Shown here piece by piece: positions 15,229 to 24,113 of a DNA stretch of 39,631 nt. A program made the position numbers and the translations under genes. The notes beneath the pieces are model-generated. The model searched no databases. It was not told the DNA's origin and saw only the letters and a list, made by a program, of their open reading frames with translations. This DNA comes from JAWWPG01 sp038254365 (GTDB lineage Bacteria; Actinomycetota; Actinomycetes; Propionibacteriales; Nocardioidaceae), in NCBI GenBank assembly GCA_038254365.1, contig JBBSGI010000022.1, positions 1 to 39,631 on the forward strand, written 5' to 3'. Numbering within the stretch: the first letter of the stretch is position 1; each line of letters begins with the position of its first letter.

Positions 15229-16206
15229 CTAGCCGGGCCCCGCGGCGGGTTCCCCGGGGTCGGGCGCTCCTGACCGCTCGTCGCGGGCGGCCCACGCGAG
15301 TAGCGGCGCGATCGAGAAGACGGCTCCGTCGATGCCCTCGTGCAGGTCGCCGAGCTCGGCGAAGCGCGCGGGGACCGTCCCGATCGTGCAGTCCTGTGGC
15401 ATGACGTCGTCGATCTCGTCCCAGCGGATGGGCGTCGAGACGCGGGCATCGGGCACGCCTCGGACCGAGTAGGCGCTGGCGATCGTGTGGTCGCGCGCAT
15501 TCTGGTTGTAGTCGACGAACACCGTGGTGGGGTCGCGGTCCTTACGCCACCAGGTGGTGTTGACGTCGTCGGGGGCCCGCCGTTCGACCTCCCGCGCGAA
15601 GGCGAGCGCCGCCCGTCGTACCTCGGAGAAGCCGCAGTCCGGCGCGATCCGCACGTAGATGTGCAGACCCTTGCCTCCTGACGTCTTCGGCCAGCCCACG
15701 GCGCCCAGCTCGTCGAGCACCTCGTGAGCGACATGCGCCACGCGGCGCACGGTCGCGAACTCGCAGCCCTCCATCGGGTCCAGGTCGATCCGCCACTCGT
15801 CGGGTCGCTCGGTGTCTTCGCGCCGCGAGTTCCAGGGGTGGAACTCCACCGTCGACATCTGCACGGCCCAGATGACGCTCGCCAGCTCGGTGACACAGAG
15901 CTCATCGGCATTACGGTTGTAGCGGGGGAAGTGCACCCGCACCGTCTCCACCCATGGGGGGGCGCCGCTGGGCAACCGCTTCTGGTGGACCTTCTCGCCG
16001 CTGATCCCGGTCGGGAAACGGTGCAGCATGCACGGCCGCTCCCGCAACGCCCGCACGATGCCGTCACCGACGCTCAGGTAGTAGTTCGCCAGGTCGAGCT
16101 TGGTGTGACCTCCCGCGGGGAAGTACACCCGGTCGGGGTTGGAGACCCGCACCGTCCGGCCCGCGACCTCAAGCTCCACGGAAGGCGACTTGCTCGCGGC
16201 CGACAC
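15229..16206 (-). CDS. LigD-type polymerase/primase domain protein
   Basis: A 325-residue stand-alone copy of the archaeo-eukaryotic primase-like polymerase domain of the end-joining ligase LigD. The metal-binding Asp141 and Asp143 lie in RIDLDPMEG, the third Asp232 in VFVDYNQNARDHTIASAYS; KTSGGKGLHIYV (174-185) and VSTPIRWDEI are further conserved blocks. The N-terminus (VRVSNPDRVYFPAGGHTKLD) matches the domain start. Such proteins add nucleotides, preferably ribonucleotides, at broken ends during Ku-dependent joining or in excision repair. No ligase, nuclease or Ku gene is in the window. Start GTG 16,206. The C-terminus is a Pro/Gly-rich tail of about 15 residues. Confidence 0.9.
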   Translation of the reverse strand: MSAASKSPSVELEVAGRTVRVSNPDRVYFPAGGHTKLDLANYYLSVGDGIVRALRERPCMLHRFPTGISGEKVHQKRLPSGAPPWVETVRVHFPRYNRNADELCVTELASVIWAVQMSTVEFHPWNSRREDTERPDEWRIDLDPMEGCEFATVRRVAHVAHEVLDELGAVGWPKTSGGKGLHIYVRIAPDCGFSEVRRAALAFAREVERRAPDDVNTTWWRKDRDPTTVFVDYNQNARDHTIASAYSVRGVPDARVSTPIRWDEIDDVMPQDCTIGTVPARFAELGDLHEGIDGAVFSIAPLLAWAARDERSGAPDPGEPAAGPG

Positions 16207-16479
16207 GGCTCCAACCTAACCGAGGCGCTCGGGGGCAGCGCGACGAGTCATCGGGCGCCGCAACCTCCCTGGCTTGTTTCACGGTAGCGGCTCGTCGGCG
16301 GCGCATAGCTCCGTACCGGCTGGACCAGACAATCGATTGCGGAACCCGCGGGCGGCTGGGAGAGTGTTGTGCACTCGCAGGACCGGCGTGTTCGATGTGC
16401 ATTCGCCCTTCGTGCGCCGCCTCAAACGAGGAGCCTGCGGATGGCGAGCCCGACCAGCGACAGCCAAGGAGATGCGGCC
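16207..16479. promoter_or_regulatory. Divergent promoter region upstream of malate synthase
   Basis: 273 bases between the LigD-type gene (minus) and malate synthase (plus). The perfect 10-bp palindrome CAATCGATTG at 16,330-16,339 is a candidate operator for the downstream glycolate operon. AGGAG at about 16,428 serves a possible earlier start at ATG 16,441; AAGGAG at about 16,466 serves ATG 16,480. No clear sigma70 pair was seen. Confidence 0.4.
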
Positions 16480-18069
16480 ATGGCGGACGTCGAAGTAACG
16501 GGGGGAGTACCCGGGCGGTTTGCCGAGATACTGACCGAGGAGGCGGTGCAGTTTCTCGGCACCCTCCACCGGACCTTCGACCGACGCCGACGCGAGCTGC
16601 TCCAGGCGAGGCACGAGCGCTACCAGGATCTGGCCCACGGCGGGACGCTGGACTTCCGGGCGGAGACCAAGGACATCAGGAGCGACGACTCCTGGCGAGT
16701 CGTCGAGCCGGCACCGGGGCTGGTTGACCGGCGGGCGGAGATCACCGGTCCGACCGAGGCGAAGATGGCGATCAATGCGCTCAACTCGGGCGCCAAGGTG
16801 TGGCTGGCCGATCACGAGGACGCGAACACCCCGCTTTGGGAGAACATGGTTCAGGGCCAGGTCAACCTGAAGGAAGCGGTCGAGCGGAAGCTCAGCTTTA
16901 CCTCACCGGAGGGGAAGGAGTACGCCCTCAAGGACGACCTGGCGACGATCGTGGTGCGACCACGTGGGTGGCACCTGCCGGAGAAGCACGTGCTCGTCGA
17001 CGGCGAGCGCATGTCCGGCAGCCTCTTCGACTTCGGCCTCTACTTCTTCCACTGCGCCCGCACCCAGCTCGAGAGCGGCACGGGTCCGTACTTCTACCTT
17101 CCCAAGATGGAGAGCCACCTCGAGGCGCGGCTGTGGAACGACGTTTTCATCCACGCTCAGGATGCGCTCGAGATTCCCCAGGGCAGCGTCCGGGCAACCG
17201 TGCTGATCGAGACCTATCCCGCGGCCTTCGAGATGGAGGAGATCCTCTACGAGCTCCGCGAGCATTCCGCCGGTCTCAACGCCGGTCGGTGGGACTACAT
17301 GTTCAGCGCCATCAAGTGCTTCCGCACCCGGGGCCGCGGCTTCCTGCTCCCGGACCGCAACTCGGTAACCATGACGGTGCCGTTCATGCGTGCCTACACG
17401 GAGCTCCTGGTGCGTACCTGCCACAAGCGAGGAGCTCATGCCATCGGCGGAATGGCCGCCTTCATCCCCAGCAAGGACCCGGAGGTGAACGAGCAGGCCT
17501 TCGCCAAGGTGCGCGACGACAAGACGCGTGAGGCGGGCGACGGCTTCGACGGGTCGTGGGTGGCACACCCTGGGATGGTGGCCCTGTGCACCGAGGTCTT
17601 CGACTCGGTCCTGGGGGACCAGCCCAACCAGATCGGCAAGCTGCGTGAGGATGTCCACGTCAAGGCTGACGAGCTGCTGGACATTGCCTCGACGCCCGGC
17701 GACGTGACCGAGGAGGGTTTGCGCAGCAACATCAGTGTCGGCATCCGGTATCTCGGGGCCTGGCTGCGGGGGATGGGCGCCGTGGGGATCAATAACATGA
17801 TGGAGGACGCCGCCACCGCAGAGATCTCGCGTTCGCAGGTGTGGCAGTGGCTGCACAACGAGGTCGGCCTGGCCGACGGCCAGACCGTCAGCCGCGAGCT
17901 GGTGGAGCGGTTGATCGACGAGGAGATGGACAAGATCAGGGGAGCCAGAGGCGACGAGGCCCTCGCCGAAGCGGGGTGGGACGACGCGCGTTCGCTGTTC
18001 ACCGAGATGGCGCTCTCCGATGACTTCGCGGAGTTCCTCACGCTGCCCGCCTACGAGCGGATGCCCTGA
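16480..18069 (+). CDS. aceB: Malate synthase A
   Basis: A 529-residue malate synthase, isoform A type by length and by blocks such as TGPTEAKMAINALNSGAKVW and 'LADHEDANTPLWENMVQGQVN'. The core GTGPYFYLPKMESHLEARLW, 'IETYPAAFEMEEILYELREH' and GLNAGRWDYMFSAIKCFRT holds the Mg- and glyoxylate-binding acidic residues. It condenses glyoxylate with acetyl-CoA to (S)-malate. It is the first gene of a run ending in a permease, with only 8 bp to glcD, so glyoxylate made by GlcDEF would be consumed at once. I chose ATG 16,480 (AAGGAG 10 bp upstream); ATG 16,441 with its own AGGAG would add 13 residues. Confidence 0.95.
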   Translation: MADVEVTGGVPGRFAEILTEEAVQFLGTLHRTFDRRRRELLQARHERYQDLAHGGTLDFRAETKDIRSDDSWRVVEPAPGLVDRRAEITGPTEAKMAINALNSGAKVWLADHEDANTPLWENMVQGQVNLKEAVERKLSFTSPEGKEYALKDDLATIVVRPRGWHLPEKHVLVDGERMSGSLFDFGLYFFHCARTQLESGTGPYFYLPKMESHLEARLWNDVFIHAQDALEIPQGSVRATVLIETYPAAFEMEEILYELREHSAGLNAGRWDYMFSAIKCFRTRGRGFLLPDRNSVTMTVPFMRAYTELLVRTCHKRGAHAIGGMAAFIPSKDPEVNEQAFAKVRDDKTREAGDGFDGSWVAHPGMVALCTEVFDSVLGDQPNQIGKLREDVHVKADELLDIASTPGDVTEEGLRSNISVGIRYLGAWLRGMGAVGINNMMEDAATAEISRSQVWQWLHNEVGLADGQTVSRELVERLIDEEMDKIRGARGDEALAEAGWDDARSLFTEMALSDDFAEFLTLPAYERMP

Positions 18070-18077
18070 GGGCGCTG

Positions 18078-19535
18078 ATGGACCTCGACGAGCTCGCCGC
18101 GCGTCTGCGATCGGAGATCGGTGACGACCGGGTACTCACCGACCGTCAGCGACGACGTACCTATGAGTGCGACGGACTCGCGCATTACAAGGTGATGCCG
18201 GCGATCGTGGTCCTGCCCACCACGACGGACCAGGTGGCAGCCGTGGTGGGGGCCTGCGTCGAGGCGAACGTCCCGTTCGTCGCTCGCGGGTCCGGGACCG
18301 GACTGTCCGGCGGCGCTTTGCCACGCGCCGATGGCGTGCTGATCGTGACGTCGCAGATGCGCGCGATCAAGGAGATCGACACCGCCAACCATCGTGCGGT
18401 CGTGGAGCCCGGCGTCTTCAACCTTCAGGTCACCAAGGCCGCTGCCCCGTACGGCTACTACTATGCACCGGACCCCTCGAGCCAACAGATCTGCTCGATC
18501 GGCGGCAACGTCGCCGAAAACTCCGGCGGAGCGCACTGCTTGAAGTACGGCTTCACCTCCAACCACGTTTTGGGCGTCGAGCTGGTAGCGCCCGATGGCG
18601 ACGTGGTCAGGCTCGGGGGCAAGGCGCCCGACCCTCCGGGATATGATCTGCTGGGTGCTTTCGTCGGCTCCGAGGGAACCCTCGGGATCGCCACCGAGGT
18701 GACTTTGCGACTGATGCGCAAACCCCAGGCGGTTCGCACCCTGCTCGCGGCCTTCGGGTCTACCGACGAGGCCGGCGGGGCGGTGTCTGCCATCATCGGG
18801 GCCGGCGTGATCCCGGCGGCGATCGAGATGATGGATGCGCTGTCCATCGAGGCGGCCGAGGCGGCGGTGCACTGCAACTACCCCGAGGGCGCCGGCGCGG
18901 TGCTCATAGTCGAGCTCGACGGGCCGGAGGACGAGGTGGAGGCTCAGTTCACGGAAGTCGAGGGTTATTGCCAGGCCAACGATGCCTTTGAGATCCGTAT
19001 CGCGGCCGACGATGTCGAGAGAGCCCTGTTCTGGAAGGGCCGCAAGTCCGCGTTCGCGGCAGTGGGACGGATCAGCCCCGACTACATAGTCCAGGACGGC
19101 GTTATCCCACGGACTGCGTTGCCGGACGTCCTGCGTCGGATCGGCGACCTCTCCGGCTCCGGCGGTGTCCGAGTAGCCAACGTCTTCCACGCCGGGGACG
19201 GAAACCTGCACCCCTTGGTGCTGTTCGACGAGTCGATCCCTGGCCAGGCTGAGGACGCCGAGAACGTGTCCGCTGCGATTCTCGACCTGTGCATCGAGTA
19301 TGAGGGCTCCATCACCGGCGAGCACGGGGTGGGGATGGACAAGGCCAAGTACATGTCGCGCATGTTCACCGATGACGACCTCGACACGATGCAGTTGCTG
19401 CGCTGCGCGTTCGATCCTCAGCACCTGTCCAACCCCGGGAAGATCTTCCCCACCCCCCGGCTCTGCGGTGAGGTGCCAGGCCGGCACAAGGGTGCTCATC
19501 GGCTGCAGGAGTCCGGGTTGGCGGAGGTCTTCTGA
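18078..19535 (+). CDS. glcD: Glycolate oxidase FAD subunit GlcD
   Basis: A 485-residue FAD-linked oxidase of the vanillyl-alcohol-oxidase fold. The FAD-binding part shows VPFVARGSGTGLSGGALP (residues 70-90), CSIGGNVAENSGGAHCLKYG and 'GSEGTLGIATEVTLRL'. The C-terminal substrate domain has NVFHAGDGNLHPLVLFDES and ITGEHGVGMDKAKYM, with the His residues that shape the 2-hydroxyacid site. GlcD is the flavin subunit that oxidises glycolate to glyoxylate and passes electrons to GlcF and the quinone pool. Close relatives oxidise D-lactate, so the substrate rests on the neighbours: malate synthase before it and GlcE/GlcF after it. Only 2 bp separate it from glcE. Confidence 0.92.
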   Translation: MDLDELAARLRSEIGDDRVLTDRQRRRTYECDGLAHYKVMPAIVVLPTTTDQVAAVVGACVEANVPFVARGSGTGLSGGALPRADGVLIVTSQMRAIKEIDTANHRAVVEPGVFNLQVTKAAAPYGYYYAPDPSSQQICSIGGNVAENSGGAHCLKYGFTSNHVLGVELVAPDGDVVRLGGKAPDPPGYDLLGAFVGSEGTLGIATEVTLRLMRKPQAVRTLLAAFGSTDEAGGAVSAIIGAGVIPAAIEMMDALSIEAAEAAVHCNYPEGAGAVLIVELDGPEDEVEAQFTEVEGYCQANDAFEIRIAADDVERALFWKGRKSAFAAVGRISPDYIVQDGVIPRTALPDVLRRIGDLSGSGGVRVANVFHAGDGNLHPLVLFDESIPGQAEDAENVSAAILDLCIEYEGSITGEHGVGMDKAKYMSRMFTDDDLDTMQLLRCAFDPQHLSNPGKIFPTPRLCGEVPGRHKGAHRLQESGLAEVF

Positions 19536-19537
19536 CG

Positions 19538-20782
19538 ATGACGGCCGACCCGGTGCTGGACGACCTGCGCAAGGTTTGCGAAGACCGGGCCAGACCCGCA
19601 GGTGATTCAGACACGGTCGCCGAAGTGGTCGCCCGATACGTGGTCGCGCCGATTTCGACCGAGGAGGTGGCAGAGGTTCTCCGTCTCGCCAGCCAGCACG
19701 GTCTTCGGGTCGTCGCGCGCGGTGGCGAGACCAAGCTGGCGTGGGGGGCGCCACCGCGGGCCGTGGACCTCATCGTCGACATGAGCCTGATCGCCGGCGT
19801 CGTCGAGCATGCGGCTGGTGATCTCGTGGTGGTGGTCCGAGCCGGGACGCAAGTCGAAACCTTGCAGTCCACGCTGGCCGAGGCCAGCCAGCAGCTTGCG
19901 CTCGACACTCCACACGAAGGAACCACAGTGGGAGGGACGATCGCCGTCAACACCAGTGGGCCCCGACGGCTGCTCTACGGGACGGTGCGCGACCTGCTGA
20001 TCGGCGTCACGTTCGTTCGCGCCGACGGTGTGGTCGCCAGGGCCGGCGGAAAGGTCGTGAAGAACGTCGCCGGCTACGACTTCGGAAAGCTCCTCACCGG
20101 CAGCTACGGCACTCTCGGGCTGATCACCCAAGCAGCGTTCAGGCTGCACCCGTTGCCGCCGGCCACCAGAGCTCTCAGTGTGGAGGTGGCAGGCTCCGAA
20201 GACGCCGCAAAGGCAATGGCCGCGGTCATGGGTTCGCAGGTCGTCGCCAGCGCGGTAGAGGTGGACCAGCCGGCTGCCGGCCCGACGTCGGTGGCCGTAC
20301 TGCTCGAGGGCACCGAGTCCGGCGTGGGAGGTCGCGCGGCTGTTGCTGCCGAGCTGCTCGGTGACGCCACGGCGCGTCCCGAGGCGCCACGCTGGTTCGG
20401 TGACTACCCGTTCGGGTCGGACGGGATCGGACTGAAGCTGACCAGCGAGATCGACGGGGTGGCCAGACTCCTCGTCGCGGTGCGGCGGACCGCCGACCGC
20501 AACGGCGTACCCGTCGACGTGCGGGGGTCGGCGACCGGCGTGCTCTATGCGGGGATGCCTGCGAGCACTGATCCAGCACGTGCCGCCGGGGTCGTTGCGG
20601 ATCTGCGCGCGGCCGCCACCACGTCCGGCGGCGGTGTCGTCGTCCTCACCGCACCTTCGCCCGTCCGGGAGGCGCTCGACATGTGGGGTCCTGTCCCGGG
20701 AATCGACCTCATGCGCCGGCTCAAGGATCAGCTCGACCCCGAGCACCGGCTGGCGCCGGGACGCTTTGCCGGAGGCATCTGA
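19538..20782 (+). CDS. glcE: Glycolate oxidase FAD-binding subunit GlcE
   Basis: A 414-residue second FAD-binding subunit, related to the N-terminal half of GlcD. It has the motif GLRVVARGGETKLAWGAP (the FAD loop, with 'GGETKL..G' typical of GlcE), GTTVGGTIAVNTSGPRRLLY and AGGKVVKNVAGYDFGKLLTG, a strong GlcE signature. The last domain ends LMRRLKDQLDPEHRLAPGRF, as in other GlcE proteins. It works with GlcD and GlcF as one membrane-associated complex. Its TGA (20,780-20,782) overlaps the ATG of a 23-codon mini-ORF, and its last codons lie in the first unit of the 24-bp repeat that leads into glcF. Confidence 0.9.
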   Translation: MTADPVLDDLRKVCEDRARPAGDSDTVAEVVARYVVAPISTEEVAEVLRLASQHGLRVVARGGETKLAWGAPPRAVDLIVDMSLIAGVVEHAAGDLVVVVRAGTQVETLQSTLAEASQQLALDTPHEGTTVGGTIAVNTSGPRRLLYGTVRDLLIGVTFVRADGVVARAGGKVVKNVAGYDFGKLLTGSYGTLGLITQAAFRLHPLPPATRALSVEVAGSEDAAKAMAAVMGSQVVASAVEVDQPAAGPTSVAVLLEGTESGVGGRAAVAAELLGDATARPEAPRWFGDYPFGSDGIGLKLTSEIDGVARLLVAVRRTADRNGVPVDVRGSATGVLYAGMPASTDPARAAGVVADLRAAATTSGGGVVVLTAPSPVREALDMWGPVPGIDLMRRLKDQLDPEHRLAPGRFAGGI

Positions 20783-20859
20783 TGACAGAGCGCCGGAGGC
20801 ATTTGATGACAGAGCGCCGGAGGCATTTGATGACAGAGCTCGGAGGGATCTGATGACCA
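20768..20859 (+). repeat. 24-bp tandem repeat carrying SD site and start codon
   Basis: Units at 20,768-20,791, 20,792-20,815 and 20,816-20,839 are identical except for one C/T change. A degenerate fourth (20,839-20,859) leads into glcF. Each unit contains GGAGG, six or seven bases, then TGATG, so each is a full ribosome-binding site plus stop-start overlap. Start codons fall at 20,782, 20,806, 20,830 and 20,853; the last step is 23 bp, which puts glcF in another frame. The units are 8 codons long and have no stop in the glcF frame, where they read PEAFDDRA. Confidence 0.9.
20782..20853 (+). CDS. Mini-ORF bridging glcE and glcF (23 codons)
   Basis: ATG 20,782 overlaps the glcE stop (TGATG); the frame reads MTERRRHL twice, then MTELGGI, and ends in TGA 20,851-20,853, which itself overlaps the glcF ATG. 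A ribosome finishing glcE could restart here, translate 23 codons past two further SD-ATG pairs and restart again on glcF. I infer a coupling or pausing role for the act of translation; a function for the basic peptide itself is not supported. It could also be a harmless by-product of repeat slippage. Confidence 0.45.
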   Translation: MTERRRHLMTERRRHLMTELGGI

Positions 20860-22262
20860 GTCACCCGCCGCCAGTGGACGCATCGCACGGCACCATGGGG
20901 TCGGGTGGCCCGCAGCACGTGCCACCGCCCGCCGGGCCGGCGGCCTTCGACGACCACCATCCTCCATCCTGGGAGCTAGTCAACGACTGCGTGCACTGCG
21001 GGTTCTGTCTGCCGACCTGTCCGACGTACGTCCTGTGGGGCGAGGAGATGGACAGCCCCCGCGGCCGGATCTACCTCATGCATCAGGGACTCGAGGGCGA
21101 GCCGATGTCGGACTCGATGGTCGGCCACTTCGATGCCTGCCTCGGCTGCATGGCCTGCGTCACGGCCTGTCCTTCCGGCGTCCAGTACGACAAGCTGATC
21201 GAGGCCACCCGAGCCCAGGTCGAGCGGCGACACCACCGTCCCCTTAACGACCGGTTGCTTCGCTCAGCGATCTTCGCGATCTTCCCGTACCCCCGGCGAC
21301 TGCGGTTGCTGCGCGTACCGCTGAAGGCCTACCAGCGCAGTGGGCTGCAAGGGCTGGTGCAGCGCAGCAGAGTGCTAGACCGGTTAGCGCCGAGGCTGGC
21401 GTCGATGGAGGCCTTGGCGCCACCGGTCGACAGACCCGAGAAGCTGCCGCGACGCGTTGCTGCGGTCGGAAGTCGCCGGGCTGTGGTCGGGCTGCTCGCC
21501 GGCTGCGTCCAGCGCGAGTTCTTCCCCGGTGTCAACGCTGCGACGGCGCGCGTGCTCGCCGCCGAGGGCTGCGACGTGGTCATTCCCGCGAAGCAGGGTT
21601 GCTGCGGAGCCCTGAGCGTGCACAGCGGTCGCGAGGCCGAGGCCATCGGTTTCGCGAAGAAGACCATCGACGTGTTCGAGGCCGCAGGTGTCGAGACCGT
21701 CGTGGTCAACGCCGCTGGGTGTGGCTCGTCGATGAAGGAGTACGCCGACCTGTTGCGGGATGAGCCCGGGTACGCCGAGCGCGCGGCACGGTTCGCGGCG
21801 TCGGTGCGGGATGTCTCGGAGTTGCTCGACGCCCTCGGACCGGTCGCGCAGCGGCACCCGCTGGCGATCACGGTGGCCTACCACGACGCCTGCCACCTGG
21901 CGCACGCCCAGGGCGTGCGCGCGCAACCGCGGGCGCTACTCGCGGCCATCCCGGGGCTGGAGCTGCGAGAGATCGCCGACCCGGAGATCTGCTGCGGGTC
22001 TGCGGGGGTCTACAACCTTTTCAACCCCGAGCCCGCCCATGAGCTCGGAGACCGCAAGACGTGCAACGTCCTGGCCACCGGCGCGGACGTGCTCGTGACC
22101 GCAAATCCTGGCTGCCTGATGCAGGTTGCCGCATCCGCCCGACGGATGGGGAAGCCCCTCGCGTTGGCCCATACGGTCGAGGTCCTCGATGCCTCGATCC
22201 GGGGACTTCCACCCGAGATGTTCACAGCACGACCTCAGCATTCCCGTCCCGTCAAGAGGTGA
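20853..22262 (+). CDS. glcF: Glycolate oxidase iron-sulfur subunit GlcF
   Basis: A 469-residue iron-sulfur subunit. Two ferredoxin-type 4Fe-4S motifs are CVHCGFCLPTCP (Cys46, 49, 52, 56) and CLGCMACVTACP (Cys96, 99, 102, 106). They are followed by two cysteine-rich CCG domains: LLAGCVQREFFPG with KQGCCGALSVHSG and AAGCGSSMKEY, then YHDACHLAHAQG with EICCGSAGVYNLF. This is the order in GlcF, which carries electrons from GlcDE to the quinone pool. ATG 20,853 was chosen because GGAGGG precedes it and its A overlaps the mini-ORF stop. The frame is open further back into glcE, but only through the repeat. The first 40 residues are Pro/His-rich and outside the family core. The stop lies 4 bp before the permease start. 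Confidence 0.93.
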   Translation: MTSHPPPVDASHGTMGSGGPQHVPPPAGPAAFDDHHPPSWELVNDCVHCGFCLPTCPTYVLWGEEMDSPRGRIYLMHQGLEGEPMSDSMVGHFDACLGCMACVTACPSGVQYDKLIEATRAQVERRHHRPLNDRLLRSAIFAIFPYPRRLRLLRVPLKAYQRSGLQGLVQRSRVLDRLAPRLASMEALAPPVDRPEKLPRRVAAVGSRRAVVGLLAGCVQREFFPGVNAATARVLAAEGCDVVIPAKQGCCGALSVHSGREAEAIGFAKKTIDVFEAAGVETVVVNAAGCGSSMKEYADLLRDEPGYAERAARFAASVRDVSELLDALGPVAQRHPLAITVAYHDACHLAHAQGVRAQPRALLAAIPGLELREIADPEICCGSAGVYNLFNPEPAHELGDRKTCNVLATGADVLVTANPGCLMQVAASARRMGKPLALAHTVEVLDASIRGLPPEMFTARPQHSRPVKR

Positions 22263-22266
22263 CAGC

Positions 22267-23979
22267 ATGTACCAGCAGGTGCTCAAGCCCGTAGGCGACT
22301 CGTACGCGCTCACGTCGATCTTCGCCGCGCTTTCCATCCTGACCCTGTTCGTGCTCCTCGGCGTGGTCAAGGTCCGAGCCTGGGTAGCCGCCCTCACCGC
22401 TCTCCTGGTGGCGATAGCCGTGGCGATCATTGTTTACTCCATGCCCGTGGGGCAGACGCTCCTGTCGGCATCGGAAGGCGCGACGTTTGGGTTCTTCCCC
22501 ATCCTCTGGATCGTCATCAACGCGATCTGGATCTACAAGCTCACCGTCGAGACCGGACACTTCGACGTGCTCCGGCGATCCTTCGAAGGGGTGAGTCCCG
22601 ACATGCGCATCCAGGCGGTCATCATCGCCTTCTGCTTCGGTGCTCTCTTGGAAGCACTGGCGGGGTTCGGCACTCCGGTCGCCATCAGTGCCGTCATGCT
22701 CATCGCACTGGGCTTCCCGCCGCTCAAGGCCGCAACCGTCGCCCTGATTGCGAACACCGCCCCGGTCGCGTTCGGTGCGCTCGCAATTCCGATCGTGACC
22801 CTGGCCGACATCACGTCGGGAGTGAGCAACGACCCGCGGTTAACGGTCGACACGCTCGGGTCCATGGTCGGCCGGCAGACACCGATACTCGCCGTATTCG
22901 TGCCACTCGTGCTCGTCGCCGTCGTCGACGGTCGCCGGGGGTTGCGTCAGGCGTGGCTCCCCGCGGTCCTGGCCGGCACTGTCTTCGGGGTTGTCCAGTT
23001 CCTCGTGTCCAACTACATCTCGGTAACGCTGACAGACATTTTCGCGTCGCTCCTGTCCATGGCTGCCTTGGTTGTCCTGGTCCGCGTGTGGCAACCCGTC
23101 GAGTCACCCGACCTCCACTTCGAGACCGACAGGGATGCGGTGACCGCCCGAGGTCACGGCAACGGATCGGACGGCGCGCCTTCCGGCCCCGTGACCACGG
23201 TGACGACGGATCGACCAGCGGGCGGCGATTCCAACACCGAGGTTGCGCGCGCGTATGCGCCGTACATCATCATTATTGCGGTCTTCTCGGTCGCCAACCT
23301 CAACAGCGTGAAGGACGCGCTTAAAAGTGCGCCATGGTTCTACGACTTTCAGTGGCCTGGCCTCGACGTCCGAAACGCAAGTGGCGACCCGCTGTCGTCG
23401 ATGACGTTCTCCTTCGGGTGGCTGTCGGCGGCTGGCACGTTGCTGGTCATCGCGGGTCTTCTGACCCTGCTTGTTCTGCAGGTCTCCCCTGCCCGGGCCG
23501 TCACGGCGTACGTCAACACCCTTGTCCAGCTGCGTACGGCCCTCATCACTGTGATGGGAGTACTCGCGCTGGCCTATGTGATGAACCAGTCCGGGCAGAC
23601 GACCACGTTGGGCTACTTCCTGGCCGGAGCGGGAAGCAGCTTCGTCCTGCTGTCGCCCATCCTCGGCTGGCTCGGCGTTTCGGTCACCGGCTCCGACACG
23701 TCCTCCAACGCGCTGTTCGGCGCCCTTCAGGTGCAGACCGCGACCAAGGCGGGGCTCGACCCGGTGCTGCTCGCCGCCGCCAACTCGTCCGGGGGTGTCA
23801 TGGGAAAGATGATCTCCCCGCAGAACCTGGCGATTGCCGCAGCGGCAGTGGGGATGGCCGGGCGCGAGGGAGACATCTTCCGCAAGGTACTCGGCTGGAG
23901 CCTGCTGCTCCTCGCACTGATGTGCGTCATCGTGTTCTTGCAGAACACGGTGGTCCTGAGCTGGATGGTGCCCGGGTGA
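22267..23979 (+). CDS. lldP: Lactate/glycolate permease (LldP/GlcA family)
   Basis: A 570-residue integral membrane protein of the LctP family, about the family's usual length, with many hydrophobic segments. Recognisable blocks are PILWIVINAIWIYKLTVETG, AVIIAFCFGALLEALAGFGT with PVAISAVMLIALGFPPLKAA (the conserved G-F-G-x-P-V core), 'GVSVTGSDTSSNALFG' and ANSSGGVMGKMISPQNLAIA near the C-terminus. A hydrophilic loop rich in Thr/Gly/Asp (about 290-340) separates the two halves. These permeases import lactate or glycolate with protons; the genes upstream favour glycolate, though lactate cannot be excluded. Start ATG 22,267 has AGAGGTGA in front, overlapping the end of glcF. It is the last gene of the aceB-glcDEF unit. 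Confidence 0.9.
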   Translation: MYQQVLKPVGDSYALTSIFAALSILTLFVLLGVVKVRAWVAALTALLVAIAVAIIVYSMPVGQTLLSASEGATFGFFPILWIVINAIWIYKLTVETGHFDVLRRSFEGVSPDMRIQAVIIAFCFGALLEALAGFGTPVAISAVMLIALGFPPLKAATVALIANTAPVAFGALAIPIVTLADITSGVSNDPRLTVDTLGSMVGRQTPILAVFVPLVLVAVVDGRRGLRQAWLPAVLAGTVFGVVQFLVSNYISVTLTDIFASLLSMAALVVLVRVWQPVESPDLHFETDRDAVTARGHGNGSDGAPSGPVTTVTTDRPAGGDSNTEVARAYAPYIIIIAVFSVANLNSVKDALKSAPWFYDFQWPGLDVRNASGDPLSSMTFSFGWLSAAGTLLVIAGLLTLLVLQVSPARAVTAYVNTLVQLRTALITVMGVLALAYVMNQSGQTTTLGYFLAGAGSSFVLLSPILGWLGVSVTGSDTSSNALFGALQVQTATKAGLDPVLLAAANSSGGVMGKMISPQNLAIAAAAVGMAGREGDIFRKVLGWSLLLLALMCVIVFLQNTVVLSWMVPG

Positions 23980-24113
23980 TCCCAGCGGGCACGCCGCGAT
24001 CCACTTCGCAGACATTGGGCCAACACCAGATCGCGTGGTCTCAACACCCGCAGGAGTGTGCGAGCACGACGGATCCTCAGCCGTTAGGGTGGAAATCCGG
24101 GCGGAGTCGAGGA

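Noticed and set aside
18051..19754. 567-codon minus-strand frame opposite glcD
   Set aside because: Antisense shadow of glcD, low-complexity translation, no start signal.
20547..20852. Earlier start for glcF inside glcE
   Set aside because: The frame is open, but it only reads glcE in the wrong frame and then the repeats; the GGAGGG-ATG at 20,853 and the family start support the short form.
22126..22266. Earlier start for the permease inside glcF
   Set aside because: The extra residues are not membrane-like and overlap the conserved end of GlcF; ATG 22,267 has a good ribosome binding site.
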